Shown: piece by piece, positions 7,425-14,856 of the stretch
Layout: each line of letters opens with the position of its first letter
Position numbering within the stretch: position 1 is the first letter of the stretch
Source of the DNA: Phycisphaerae bacterium
GTDB lineage: Bacteria > Planctomycetota > Phycisphaerae > SM23-33
Direction of reading: 5' to 3'
DNA length: 40,631 bases
Assembly: GCA_003551645.1 (NCBI GenBank)
Contig: PUND01000128.1
Span: 1 to 40,631, forward strand
The notes under the pieces: model-generated
Databases searched by the model: none
Told to the model about the DNA's origin: nothing
The model's input: only the letters and a program-made list of their open reading frames with translations
Made by a program: the position numbers and the translations under genes

Positions 7425-8438
7425 ATGACCGGAACCGCGCAAAAAAGCGAATTCCAGGACGACATCGACGCCTTCGGCGCCGACTACCGGCGCATAGTCG
7501 AACAGGTTCGACGGGTAATAGTCGGCCATGACAAGGTAATCGACCAGGTGCTCACCTGCCTGCTCGCCGGCGGACACGCCCTGCTGGAAGGCGTCCCCGG
7601 GCTGGGCAAGACGCTGCTGGTCCGCACGCTCGCCGACGCCCTGGACCTGCGGTTCGGCCGGATACAGTTCACGCCGGACCTCATGCCCGCGGACATAACC
7701 GGTACGTATGTGCTGGTGGTGGACGACGCCGGCAACCGGACCTTCCGCTTCGAGCAGGGACCGATCTTCGCCAACCTTGTGCTCGGCGACGAGATAAACC
7801 GCGCCACGCCAAAAACTCAGTCGGCCGTGCTGGAGGCGATGCAGGAACAGACCGTCTCGGTCGCCCGGACCACACACGAGCTGCCCCAGCCGTTCTGCGT
7901 GCTGGCGACGCAGAATCCGCTGGAGATGGAGGGCACCTACCCCCTGCCGGAGGCGCAGATGGACCGCTTCCTGCTGAAGGTGGACGTGCCGTCGCCGGCT
8001 GTGGATGAGCTTGTGAGCATCCTGGACAGGACCACCGGCGCCGAGACCCCGCGAGCCGAGCCGGCCGCCTCCGCCGAAGCCCTGCTCCGCATGCGGGAAA
8101 CCGTCCGTCGCACGCCCGCGGCCGAGCACGTCAAGCAATATGCCGCCCGCGTGGCCCTGGCAACACACCCGAAATGCGAGGATGCCCCCGACACGGTCCG
8201 CCGATACGTCCGCTACGGCGCCTCGCCGCGCGGGGCACAGTCGATGGTGCTGGCGGCCAAGGTGGCGGCGTTGCGCGAGGGCCGACCCTGCGCCGCCGTC
8301 GAGGACGTCGCCGAGGCCGCGCTGCCGGCACTGAGGCACCGGCTGATACTCTCGTTCGAGGGACAGGCCGACGGCGTCGAACCGGACAGCATCCTTGCCG
8401 ATGTGCTCGAGGCCGTCGGCGAGCAATCGCGGACGTAA
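7425..8438 (+). CDS. MoxR-family AAA+ ATPase
   Basis: 337-residue AAA+ ATPase of the MoxR/RavA clade, a chaperone-like class that activates metalloenzymes, VWA-domain proteins or envelope complexes. Walker A is LLEGVPGLGKTLLV (about residue 54), followed by RIQFTPDLMPADITG. Walker B is LGDEINRATPKTQSA (about 119), and ATQNPLEMEGTYPLPEAQMDRF carries sensor 1 and the arginine region. The C-terminal lid domain ends near YGASPRGAQSMVLAAKVAA. The frame is open from 7350; ATG 7425 follows GAAGGA closely and gives normal family length, while ATG 7410 has no ribosome site. The usual DUF58 and VWA partners are absent; a TPR membrane protein follows 15 nt downstream instead. Confidence 0.93.
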   Translation: MTGTAQKSEFQDDIDAFGADYRRIVEQVRRVIVGHDKVIDQVLTCLLAGGHALLEGVPGLGKTLLVRTLADALDLRFGRIQFTPDLMPADITGTYVLVVDDAGNRTFRFEQGPIFANLVLGDEINRATPKTQSAVLEAMQEQTVSVARTTHELPQPFCVLATQNPLEMEGTYPLPEAQMDRFLLKVDVPSPAVDELVSILDRTTGAETPRAEPAASAEALLRMRETVRRTPAAEHVKQYAARVALATHPKCEDAPDTVRRYVRYGASPRGAQSMVLAAKVAALREGRPCAAVEDVAEAALPALRHRLILSFEGQADGVEPDSILADVLEAVGEQSRT

Positions 8439-8453
8439 GCGCCTTACTCGACC

Positions 8454-9344
8454 ATGAGTGAAGACGACCTGGAATCTCTCGCCCGGAGGGCCTACAAGGC
8501 GTTCCTTACCGGCAACCACGTGCTCGGGCTGGCCCTGACGGACCAGTTGCTCGCCCACGACCCGGATAACATCACCTTCCGCTGCTGGCAGGTGTACGGG
8601 ATGCTTGAGGCGGGCCAGTACCCCGACGCAGTCGAGTCCGCGGCCCGGGCGGTTCGCGCAGCGCCGGAGGAGTTTCCGCCGCGGCTGGCTCTTGCCCAGG
8701 CGCTTTGGGCCGACGAGCAGTTGGACGCGGCCGAGGCGGCGTTCGAGTACGCCATGCGCATCTCCGGCAATCATCCCTATGTGCTCTCGGAATACGCGGC
8801 CTTTCTCGCGATCGACCGGCGGCCCGACGCGGCCGAACGCATAGCGCGCAAGGCCATCCGAACCGCGCCGGAATCGCCCCACGCTTGGGCGGCACTGGGT
8901 ATGGCGCAGTATCGCATGAAGCAAACCGCCGAGGCCAAAAGCTCGCTCCGCAGGGCGCTGGAGCTGGACCCGTCCAGCGACCGGGCGCAGTTGGCGATGG
9001 AGAGCTTGCTTCGCAGCATCGGCCGAAGGAGCGGCTCGGCCGCCGTGGCGCAAATACTGGCCGACCTGCCCGAAGCCCGACAACTGGCGCAAAAGGTGTA
9101 CGAACAGCTCCGCGACCAGGAACTAAGCTGGGAGCAGGCCAGGGAGATAACCGCCCCGACCACCCGGAGCGAAAAACTGCGATACCGCCGTGCCACCTAT
9201 ATCATCACCGGCATCGCGCTGGCGATGCTGCTTGGCGGAACGACCATGGTTGTCGGAAGCTGGTTCATCCCGGCGATCGCGTCCTTCGCCGTCGGCGGCG
9301 TCGCCTCGGCGGCGGCGCTGTTCCTGTCGCGCTTCAGGGCCTGA
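8454..9344 (+). CDS. TPR-repeat protein with two C-terminal membrane helices
   Basis: 296-residue protein with at least four tetratricopeptide repeats over about residues 15-190. Recognisable units are AGQYPDAVESAARAVRAAP, DEQLDAAEAAFEYAMRISGN, DRRPDAAERIARKAIRTAPE and MKQTAEAKSSLRRALELDPS. A helical linker (residues about 195-240) leads to two hydrophobic helices, YIITGIALAMLLGGTTMVVG and FIPAIASFAVGGVASAAALF, at the C-terminus. The TPR part should therefore be tail-anchored and face the cytoplasm. It lies 15 nt after the MoxR gene, so probably co-transcribed; a scaffold or client adaptor for the ATPase is inferred. No ribosome site is obvious at the ATG. Confidence 0.8.
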   Translation: MSEDDLESLARRAYKAFLTGNHVLGLALTDQLLAHDPDNITFRCWQVYGMLEAGQYPDAVESAARAVRAAPEEFPPRLALAQALWADEQLDAAEAAFEYAMRISGNHPYVLSEYAAFLAIDRRPDAAERIARKAIRTAPESPHAWAALGMAQYRMKQTAEAKSSLRRALELDPSSDRAQLAMESLLRSIGRRSGSAAVAQILADLPEARQLAQKVYEQLRDQELSWEQAREITAPTTRSEKLRYRRATYIITGIALAMLLGGTTMVVGSWFIPAIASFAVGGVASAAALFLSRFRA

Positions 9345-9537
9345 CCCCCCTGCAATGCCCGCTCCACGGACAGTGCCGTCCACAGTCGGCGCTTCATACC
9401 GCATCCCGCCGACCATAAGCCCCACAGCGGACCACCGGCCGGCCCCGAACGCCGCGGGCTGATGCTTGCGGCCCGGCGCGACAGGGTGACAATAGCTCCG
9501 TCTGTCTTCGGCTTCGCTTTTGCGAAAGGTGCGTGAC

Positions 9538-9951
9538 ATGGAGAAGATAAAGGCCCTGTTTTCGCGTGATGCCCTGGCCGCTCACCTGGGCATGGAGCTT
9601 GTGGAGCTTGGCCCGGGCAGGAGCGTCACGCGGATGACCGTCCGCGACGAGCACCTGAATCTGTTCGGCATGGCTCACGGCGGGATAATCTTCACGCTGG
9701 CGGACTTCGCGTTCGAGGCGGCGTGCAACTCCCACGGAACCGTCTCGGTGGCGCTGAACGTGAATATCTGCTTCCTCGCCCCGGCCGCCGGAGGCGCGCT
9801 GACGGCGACGGCCGAGGAAGTGTCGTGCTCCGGAAGGATAGGAACCTACGACATCCGTGTAACCGACGAGAACGACACGCTCATCGCCCATTTCCACGGC
9901 ATGGCCTCCCGCAAACGCGACCCCCTGCCGGGACTGGAAGACGACCAGTAG
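9538..9951 (+). CDS. PaaI-family hotdog-fold thioesterase
   Basis: 137-residue hotdog thioesterase. NLFGMAHGGIIFTLADFAF (about residues 40-58) is the PaaI signature with the HGG loop and the catalytic Asp (LAD); SVALNVNICFLAPAAGG and IAHFHGMASRK follow the family pattern. Members hydrolyse aryl- or acyl-CoA esters; the substrate here cannot be read. An in-frame ATG at 9520 exists, but ATG 9538 has AAAGG about 11 nt upstream and matches the usual N-terminus. It stands alone, about 190 nt after the TPR gene. Confidence 0.88.
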   Translation: MEKIKALFSRDALAAHLGMELVELGPGRSVTRMTVRDEHLNLFGMAHGGIIFTLADFAFEAACNSHGTVSVALNVNICFLAPAAGGALTATAEEVSCSGRIGTYDIRVTDENDTLIAHFHGMASRKRDPLPGLEDDQ

Positions 9952-9990
9952 GCCGAAAGGGCGTAAAAGCCCGGCGCATCACAAGCACGG

Positions 9991-10030
9991 CTGAACGTGG
10001 TTGGCCTCCGGCCAAACCACGGCACCCGTC
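9991..10030 (+). repeat. Palindromic intergenic repeat, type A (copy 1)
   Basis: A 40-bp element differing at one base from 12168-12207. It contains GTGGTTGGCC and GGCCAAACCAC, a hairpin of about 10 bp with one bulged base and a TCC loop, followed by GGCACCCGTC. It resembles REP or MITE-type palindromic units. It lies just upstream of the accessory island. Confidence 0.75.
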
Positions 10031-10037
10031 TTACTGG

Positions 10038-10066
10038 TTGCCGATTCCGGGTTTCGGTCGTAGGAT
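10038..10066 (+). promoter_or_regulatory. Candidate promoter for the nuclease gene
   Basis: TTGCCG (10038-10043) and TAGGAT (10061-10066) are 17 nt apart. Transcription would start about 115 nt before the ATG at 10186. It directly follows the type A palindromic repeat. Confidence 0.35.
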
Positions 10067-10185
10067 ATATTCGGTTTAACGTCAAAATTGTGAATGTTGG
10101 ATTCCTGAGTTCTCGATGCATTCAAGCGTATGTGATAGCCATGCCGCTGGGCAGGCGCATGGTGATGATCTGACCGGGGATTGGT

Positions 10186-11196
10186 ATGGGCACAGAAATA
10201 AAAACATGGCAAATCATCGACGGGGCTTTACACCCCACCAACTCCCGCCTGGCACGCAGCGGGAGGACTGAGCCGTATGACCTCGAGCCGTGGATGGAAT
10301 CGAACCCGGACATTATCGGAGCGGATATTGCGATAATAGGTCGCCAGGTCACAACAAAATCCGGGCCTATCGATATGCTTGGGATTGACCAGTCCGGGAA
10401 TTCAGTGATTATCGAGCTTAAGCGCGACAAACTCCCTCGCGAAGTTCTCGCTCAGGCAGTGGACTACGCTTCAGATGTAGCTTCTTGGACTATCGACAGG
10501 TTCAGCGAGATATGCTCGGAGACACACGGGCAGAGTCTTGAGGAGTACCTGGCGGATGTCTTCGAAGATGTGGATGTGGAAAGTCTGAATATTAACGACA
10601 CGCAACGCATCATATTGGTGGGATTTTCCATAGAGTCGTCGCTTGAACGCATGATCGCGTGGCTGTCGGAGAATTTCGGTGTCAGCATTAACGCTGTCCT
10701 TTTTCATTACGTTAACACGACCAGCGGAGACGAGCTTCTTGCCCGAACCTCCATCATCTCGGAAGAGATCGAGCAGGAGCGTGTTAAGAAGAGGAAAAAA
10801 TTCACGATTCCCTCCTCGGACGAACCGGGCGCTTACGACGAGCAAACGCTGAGGGAGAAACTCACCGCGTATCTTTCTCGCAAGCGAGTGACAAACCAGC
10901 GTATTTTGCATGTGTTCCTGCCGACTCTTCTGGAAAAAGAGGCCGTGACTCGGTCGGAACTTAAAGCCGAATATCAGAAGCGTCTGCCCGACTCCGAGGC
11001 TCCCAAGGTGGGCTACTATCTGACCGGGATATCAGTGCAACTGGGACGTGAGCATAACGACTTCTTAAGACAGGTCATTTCGTACGAATATCCAAACCAT
11101 CCGTGGGAGAAGGACAAGTTCGCAATACGCGATGAGTATCGACAGTTGGTGGAAGACGTTGTCACGAAACTACGAAACGACCACAGAGAGTCGTAA
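10186..11196 (+). CDS. NucS/DUF91-like PD-(D/E)XK nuclease-domain protein
   Basis: 336-residue protein. Residues about 30-110 carry an endonuclease core of the NucS/DUF91 kind: LEPWMESNPDIIGADIAIIG, then SGPIDMLGID with the metal-binding Asp (about 62) and VIIELKRDKLPREVLAQA with the E-x-K pair (about 76-78). The end of this core, QAVDYASDVASW, is typical. The C-terminal half (from about 200) is charged, and has a winged-helix-like segment (EAVTRSELKAEYQKRL). ATG 10186 has GGGGAT about 6 nt upstream. GC content is clearly lower than in flanking genes and codon use differs, pointing to transfer. DNA cleavage is inferred from motifs; a defence role is inferred from the neighbouring MNT-HEPN pair and repeats. 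Confidence 0.8.
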   Translation: MGTEIKTWQIIDGALHPTNSRLARSGRTEPYDLEPWMESNPDIIGADIAIIGRQVTTKSGPIDMLGIDQSGNSVIIELKRDKLPREVLAQAVDYASDVASWTIDRFSEICSETHGQSLEEYLADVFEDVDVESLNINDTQRIILVGFSIESSLERMIAWLSENFGVSINAVLFHYVNTTSGDELLARTSIISEEIEQERVKKRKKFTIPSSDEPGAYDEQTLREKLTAYLSRKRVTNQRILHVFLPTLLEKEAVTRSELKAEYQKRLPDSEAPKVGYYLTGISVQLGREHNDFLRQVISYEYPNHPWEKDKFAIRDEYRQLVEDVVTKLRNDHRES

Positions 11197-11224
11197 GAGC
11201 ATGTTAGTCCGTCGCTTGGCGGGT

Positions 11225-11280
11225 GCCGTGGCTTGTGCGGCGGTTCGCCGAAGGCGAAGCGAGGCACAACCACGCGGTCC
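11225..11280 (+). repeat. Palindromic intergenic repeat, type B (copy 1)
   Basis: A 56-bp element identical except at one base to 12101-12156. The outer stem pairs CGTGGCTTGTGC with GCACAACCACG (one bulged C). An inner hairpin TTCGCC-GAA-GGCGAA is perfect in this copy. The two copies are in the same orientation and bracket the MNT-HEPN genes. Confidence 0.8.
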
Positions 11281-11325
11281 TGAAGCCGCGAGCATCCGGA
11301 GCGGGGCTTGAGAGAAAATCCAATC

Positions 11326-11354
11326 TTGTTGCTTGTGGCGGGTCGGCTTAGAAT
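11326..11354 (+). promoter_or_regulatory. Promoter of the MNT-HEPN pair
   Basis: TTGTTG (11326-11331) and TAGAAT (11349-11354) are 17 nt apart. The predicted start near 11361 gives a leader of about 23 nt, just enough for the GGAAGG ribosome site before ATG 11384. Confidence 0.55.
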
Positions 11355-11383
11355 AACACTCGGCCTGTCCGGAAGGTATCGGG

Positions 11384-11698
11384 ATGACTACTGCGGAACT
11401 ACTGGGCGAGATAAAGCACCGGCTGCGGCGGGCGCACGGCCGGCGGCTGCGAGGCGTGGTGCTTTACGGCTCCGAGGCCCGCGGAGACGCCGGTCCCGAC
11501 AGCGATATAGACGTGCTCGTGCTGCTCGCGGACCCGATTGACTATGGCCGCGACCTCCAGGCCAACCTCGACGCCCTTTACCCGCTGTCGCTGGAGCTTG
11601 GACGACGCATCAGCGCCAAACCCGTCTCACAAGAACAGTACGAAACCGTCGATTGCCCGCTCTACCGCGAAGCCCGCAAGGAAGGCGTCGCCGCATGA
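11384..11698 (+). CDS. MNT-type nucleotidyltransferase (putative antitoxin of MNT-HEPN pair)
   Basis: 104-residue minimal nucleotidyltransferase. VVLYGSEARGDAGPDSDIDV (about residues 23-42) contains the GSxxRG motif and the DxD metal-binding aspartates. Such proteins pair with HEPN proteins; in studied MntA-HepT systems the transferase adds AMP to the toxin and silences it. The ATG follows a GGAAGG ribosome site. Its TGA overlaps the ATG of the HEPN gene as ATGA, giving coupled translation. The gene has its own promoter and is bracketed by type B repeats. The nucleotidyltransferase family is clear; antitoxin action is inferred from family. Confidence 0.88.
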   Translation: MTTAELLGEIKHRLRRAHGRRLRGVVLYGSEARGDAGPDSDIDVLVLLADPIDYGRDLQANLDALYPLSLELGRRISAKPVSQEQYETVDCPLYREARKEGVAA

Positions 11699-12093
11699 GG
11701 GAATTCGCAGCCGTCGAATGGGACCGTGCTAAGCGGTCGCTGGACTCAACGAGACGGTTGGTTGAGGTTGACCCCAATTCGGCCGCATCAAGGGCATACT
11801 ATGCCGCCTTTCACGCTCTGACCGCCCTGTTCGCAATTCGTGGACAAAGCTTCTCAAAACATTCGGCAATTCGAGCGGCGCTACACCGTGAACTGGTTCA
11901 CTCGGGAATCCTTAAGAAGGCGTCGGGCAAGGACTATGACTTCCTCATGGACTTGCGAGAGACCGGTGACTATGGGGGAGTGACACAGGTAAGCGGAGAT
12001 AGCGCAAGGTTGGCGCTGGAAAAAGTAGAACGGTTTCTTGCGGAAGCTGCCGAGGCGTGCCCTGAACTGAAAGACCTGCCGGCCGGCAGTTGA
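11695..12093 (+). CDS. HEPN-domain protein, UPF0332 type (putative toxin of MNT-HEPN pair)
   Basis: 132-residue helical protein. SAASRAYYAAFHALTALFAI followed by GQSFSKHSAIRAALHRELV is the HEPN signature, and LRETGDYGG near the C-terminal third is the conserved RxxxDYG motif of the UPF0332 group. The RX4-6H RNase motif of HepT-type toxins is not seen, so RNase activity is uncertain. The start at 11695 is set by the ATGA overlap with the nucleotidyltransferase gene; the frame is open from 11653, but that would overlap the partner by over 40 nt. A housekeeping or regulatory role is possible, as many UPF0332 proteins are uncharacterised. Confidence 0.85.
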   Translation: MREFAAVEWDRAKRSLDSTRRLVEVDPNSAASRAYYAAFHALTALFAIRGQSFSKHSAIRAALHRELVHSGILKKASGKDYDFLMDLRETGDYGGVTQVSGDSARLALEKVERFLAEAAEACPELKDLPAGS

Positions 12094-12100
12094 ACAAGAT

Positions 12101-12245
12101 GCCGTGGCTTGTGCGGCGGTTCGCCGAAGGCCAAGCGAGGCACAACCACGCGGTCCCCAATGCCGGCCTGAACGTGGTTGGCCTTCGGCCAAACCACGGC
12201 ACCCGTCCGAAACACAGCACCCAGTCGAACCACGGCACCCGTCCG
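12101..12245 (+). repeat. Composite palindromic repeat: type B, type A and three 18-bp tandem units
   Basis: Type B copy 2 (12101-12156), then type A copy 2 (12168-12207), then an 18-bp unit repeated three times: 12192-12209, 12210-12227 and 12228-12245. Units one and three are identical (AACCACGGCACCCGTCCG); the middle one is diverged. The first unit is the 3' half of type A. The element lies 8 nt after the HEPN stop, so it may also end that transcript. Confidence 0.8.
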
Positions 12246-12287
12246 GGGACTTTCGTTGGAGAAACCAATCGCATGACGGCCGGCTCA

Positions 12288-12325
12288 ACTCGCGATTCGA
12301 GATTCGCGACTCGCGATTCGATTCA
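12288..12325. repeat. GATTCGC-type microrepeat
   Basis: CGCGATTCGA, GATTCGCGACTCGCGATTCG and ATTC form overlapping direct and inverted short repeats that reach into the stop codon of the minus-strand gene beginning at 13642. Confidence 0.45.
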
Positions 12326-13642
12326 TCCCAGAGCGGCCTGCAGCAGCAGTGAATACGCGGTAACAAGCGCCGCCTGGAGGACGGCCGAGGGGATTATCTG
12401 GCGATAGACCGGTCCGAACCGCGTGCCGAAATACTGGTTGCTCATCACGTGGCACAGGTGAAGCGGGCTGAGCATCTGCCCGAGGTGCCCCATGCCGTAG
12501 GCCAGCGCCACATAAGGCCAGACCGACGGCTCGCCCGGCGTCGCCGCGACGATGCTCAGGACAATCGGGAAGCTGGTCCCCACGAAGCCGATGGCAAGCC
12601 CGGTCACCATCCCGGCGACAAACGGCAGCAGGGCCACCACGAGCATAGGCGGGATTCTCATTTGCTGAAGCTCGGCGCCTATCCGCTCGGCCGCCTGCAA
12701 CTCGCCGAGGACGTACTGAAACACCATCACCGCCGCCACCAGTACCGAGAGTTTCCAGATGCTCCACTGGCCGAGGATGCCCACGAAACGCCTCGCCCCC
12801 AGCCGGTTAATCCGCACCGTCCAGGCGACACTGACCAGCAGCCCCAGCGCCACCGGTACATAACCGGTCAGCAGGCCCCTTATCTCGGAGTCCATCCGCT
12901 CAAGTCCCGGCAGAAGCGCCACCGCCGCCCGCGCAGCGCCCCAGATCAGCAGAATCAGCCAGATGCTGGAGGTCGCCGCGAACAGCTTCCGCCTTGTTCC
13001 CGCCGGCGCAGCGGCCGCGCGTGCGTGAAGGTCGCCGCCGGTCCGGCGGAAAATCAGAAGCCCCGCCCCGGCCATCATCACATCCAGCGGGAACTGATAG
13101 AAGATGAACTCGCCAAGCTCCTTGCCGATCAGTGTCACCGCCAGCAGCACGCCGGGATACAGCGGCCACCAGTGCTCCCATATGTGGCGGAACCAGTAGT
13201 TGACGGCCGAGAGCTTCGCGGCCCGGCTTTCGTGTTCGCCGGCGGCGGCCGAAACCATCGGCGCCGAGAAAAGCGCCCCTCCGGGCATTGGGAGCAGACC
13301 GACCAACGCCGGCAGAGCGGCCATCGCCACCGCCGGGCGTCGCAGAAGCACCCGGACCAGCGTCACGATCCGCTGCATCTGACCGCCGGCGAGCATCGTC
13401 TCCGACAGCGTCAGCAGCAGCACGGTTATCACTATCAGCGCCAGCGTCCTGGGCTGGACAAGCCCGGCCAGCGCCGAGGCCAGGAACTCGCCCGGCCCCC
13501 TGCCGAAGGCGACCGCCAGTGCGGCCGTGCCGGCGAAGATGGCCGGTGCCAGCGGGAACTTCAGCCGCCCGAGCAGCAGAATAAGCGCGAAGGCCCCCAG
13601 TGTATAGGCAAGGGCCGTCGGAAACTGTGCGTTCGCGAGCAT
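12323..13642 (-). CDS. DUF401-family integral membrane protein
   Basis: 439-residue polytopic membrane protein with about ten hydrophobic helices. Examples are LAYTLGAFALILLLGRL at the N-terminus, TLALIVITVLLLTLSETM, MAALPALVGLLPMPGGALFS, and VLQAALVTAYSLLLQAALG at the C-terminus. The motif PMPGGALFSAPMV and the late GFVGTSFPIVLSIV match the DUF401 family, whose layout resembles anion or dicarboxylate permeases. Transport substrate unknown. The frame is open from 13936, but the first 98 residues are proline- and serine-rich, overlap tRNA-Gln and contain a plus-strand promoter. ATG 13642 precedes the first helix directly and is chosen. Monocistronic on the minus strand. Confidence 0.82.
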   Translation of the reverse strand: MLANAQFPTALAYTLGAFALILLLGRLKFPLAPAIFAGTAALAVAFGRGPGEFLASALAGLVQPRTLALIVITVLLLTLSETMLAGGQMQRIVTLVRVLLRRPAVAMAALPALVGLLPMPGGALFSAPMVSAAAGEHESRAAKLSAVNYWFRHIWEHWWPLYPGVLLAVTLIGKELGEFIFYQFPLDVMMAGAGLLIFRRTGGDLHARAAAAPAGTRRKLFAATSSIWLILLIWGAARAAVALLPGLERMDSEIRGLLTGYVPVALGLLVSVAWTVRINRLGARRFVGILGQWSIWKLSVLVAAVMVFQYVLGELQAAERIGAELQQMRIPPMLVVALLPFVAGMVTGLAIGFVGTSFPIVLSIVAATPGEPSVWPYVALAYGMGHLGQMLSPLHLCHVMSNQYFGTRFGPVYRQIIPSAVLQAALVTAYSLLLQAALG

Positions 13643-13715
13643 CGCGCGTTTGTACCGCGCGACCGGGGCCGAATCAATCCGGGCGGATTTTGGAGATTTT
13701 CTCGTGCCGTTGGCG

Positions 13716-13743
13716 TTGACAGGGACAGACGGTCCGGTATAAA
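13716..13743 (+). promoter_or_regulatory. Strong sigma70-type promoter for tRNA-Gln and the glmU-prs operon
   Basis: Consensus TTGACA (13716-13721) and TATAAA (13738-13743) with a 16-nt spacer. It faces tRNA-Gln (168 nt downstream) and the glmU'-prs-ribosomal-protein run. It lies within the upstream region of the divergent DUF401 gene. Confidence 0.6.
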
Positions 13744-13911
13744 CTCTGCCGTCTTTCGACATTGGCGCCTGTTCGTCCGCACGGGGCGCTCCAGCGAAGG
13801 AAGCGGGCACGTGAGGTAGCGGCCGCGTGCTCGGGCCCCCGGACGAACCCCCGCCGCGGTCTATTGAAGTGGATGGTCGAAGCGGCGCCGCGAGGCCATT
13901 CGAAAAGACCT

Positions 13912-13983
13912 TACCCGGTGGTGTAATTGGTAACACAGGAGGTTTTGGTCCTCCCGTTCCAGGTTCGAGTCCTGGCCGGGTAG
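13912..13983 (+). tRNA. tRNA-Gln (anticodon TTG)
   Basis: Full cloverleaf: acceptor TACCCGG pairs with CCGGGTA, D stem GTGT/ACAC, anticodon stem GGAGG/CCTCC with loop TTTTGGT (anticodon TTG), T stem CCAGG/CCTGG with loop TTCGAGT. Discriminator G73 fits tRNA-Gln. CCA is not encoded. Confidence 0.97.
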
Positions 13984-13994
13984 CGTAGCAACGG

Positions 13995-14010
13995 ACGTCC
14001 CCCGGGACGT
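13995..14010 (+). terminator. Hairpin after tRNA-Gln
   Basis: ACGTCCC and GGGACGT form a 7-bp stem about 12 nt after the tRNA. The loop is tight and no T-run follows, so it may be a processing or weak termination structure rather than an intrinsic terminator. Confidence 0.25.
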
Positions 14011-14097
14011 ATTAGGTCATCAGCGGACAGGCGAGAGACCCTCGCGATAATCTTCCGCGCGACGGCAATGACCGCACGGCGCGGGCCTGTTTGAACG

Positions 14098-14856
14098 ATG
14101 GAAACCACGGCAATCATTCTGGCGGCGGGCAAAGGCACGCGGATGAGTTCCGACGAGCCGAAGGTCCTGCACGAGATATGCGGGCGGCCGATGCTCGCGT
14201 ATGTCATGGACGCCTGCCGCGGCGCCGGCGCCGCCCGGCTGCTGGTGGTGGTCGGCTACCGCGCCGAGCGAGTGCAACAGGCCTTCGCGGACCGGAACCA
14301 CGACGTCTCGTGGGTGATACAGGAGCCGCAACTGGGAACCGGGCATGCCGTGATGGTGTGCAAAGACCGCCTCAGCGAAGCCGAGGGACCTGTTCTGGTG
14401 CTTGCCGGCGACGGCCCGCTGGTCCGCGCCGAGGCGTTGGGCGAGCTGCTGGACACCCACACCCGCGAAGGCGCCGCCTGCACGCTGGCGACGAGCATCC
14501 TGCCGGACCCCGGCCGCTACGGACGGGTGGTCCGCGACGATTCGGGCGAGGTGGTCGGAGTCGTGGAGTATCTCGACGCCGACGAGGACCAGCGACGGAT
14601 AAACGAGGTGAATGTCTCGCTGTACTGCTTCGACGCCGCCGCCCTTCTGGATGTGCTGGACCGGCTGAGCAACGACAACGCCAAGGGAGAGTACTACCTG
14701 ACCGACGCCCTGGCCATGCTGCGGGAGGACGGCCGGAAGCTTGCCGCTGTCCCGGCCGCAAGGCCCGAGGATGTTCTCAGCGTCAACACCGACGAGGAAC
14801 TGCGGCGAGTCGAGAGTATTATGAAGACCCGAGAAAGCGGGGGACGGCAATCATGA
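14098..14856 (+). CDS. GlmU N-terminal-type UDP-GlcNAc pyrophosphorylase (nucleotidyltransferase domain only)
   Basis: 252-residue sugar-1-phosphate uridylyltransferase. IILAAGKGTRMSSDEPKVLH (about residues 6-25) holds the GxGTRM signature and the lysine; QLGTGHAV, LAGDGPLV with the metal-binding Asp, PGRYGRVV and NEVNVSLYCF follow GlmU order. It would make UDP-GlcNAc, precursor of lipid A and murein. The left-handed beta-helix acetyltransferase domain of full GlmU is absent: the protein ends at the usual domain boundary. GlcN-1-P acetylation must come from elsewhere. No strong ribosome site precedes the ATG. Its TGA overlaps the prs ATG (ATGA). Confidence 0.85.
   Translation: METTAIILAAGKGTRMSSDEPKVLHEICGRPMLAYVMDACRGAGAARLLVVVGYRAERVQQAFADRNHDVSWVIQEPQLGTGHAVMVCKDRLSEAEGPVLVLAGDGPLVRAEALGELLDTHTREGAACTLATSILPDPGRYGRVVRDDSGEVVGVVEYLDADEDQRRINEVNVSLYCFDAAALLDVLDRLSNDNAKGEYYLTDALAMLREDGRKLAAVPAARPEDVLSVNTDEELRRVESIMKTRESGGRQS

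Noticed and set aside
7326-9092. 588-residue open frame on the minus strand opposite the MoxR and TPR genes
   Set aside because: Composition is typical of an antisense shadow in GC-rich DNA and the plus-strand proteins are well-supported families.
9991-12245. CRISPR array
   Set aside because: Repeats are palindromic, few and modular, without regular unique spacers or cas genes; the 18-bp units are directly adjoining.
12449-13819. 456-residue plus-strand open frame opposite the DUF401 gene
   Set aside because: Arg/Gln/His-rich shadow with no family features; the minus strand encodes clear membrane helices.
13643-13936. 98-residue N-terminal extension of the DUF401 protein
   Set aside because: Overlaps tRNA-Gln and a plus-strand promoter; Ser/Pro-rich and unlike the family.
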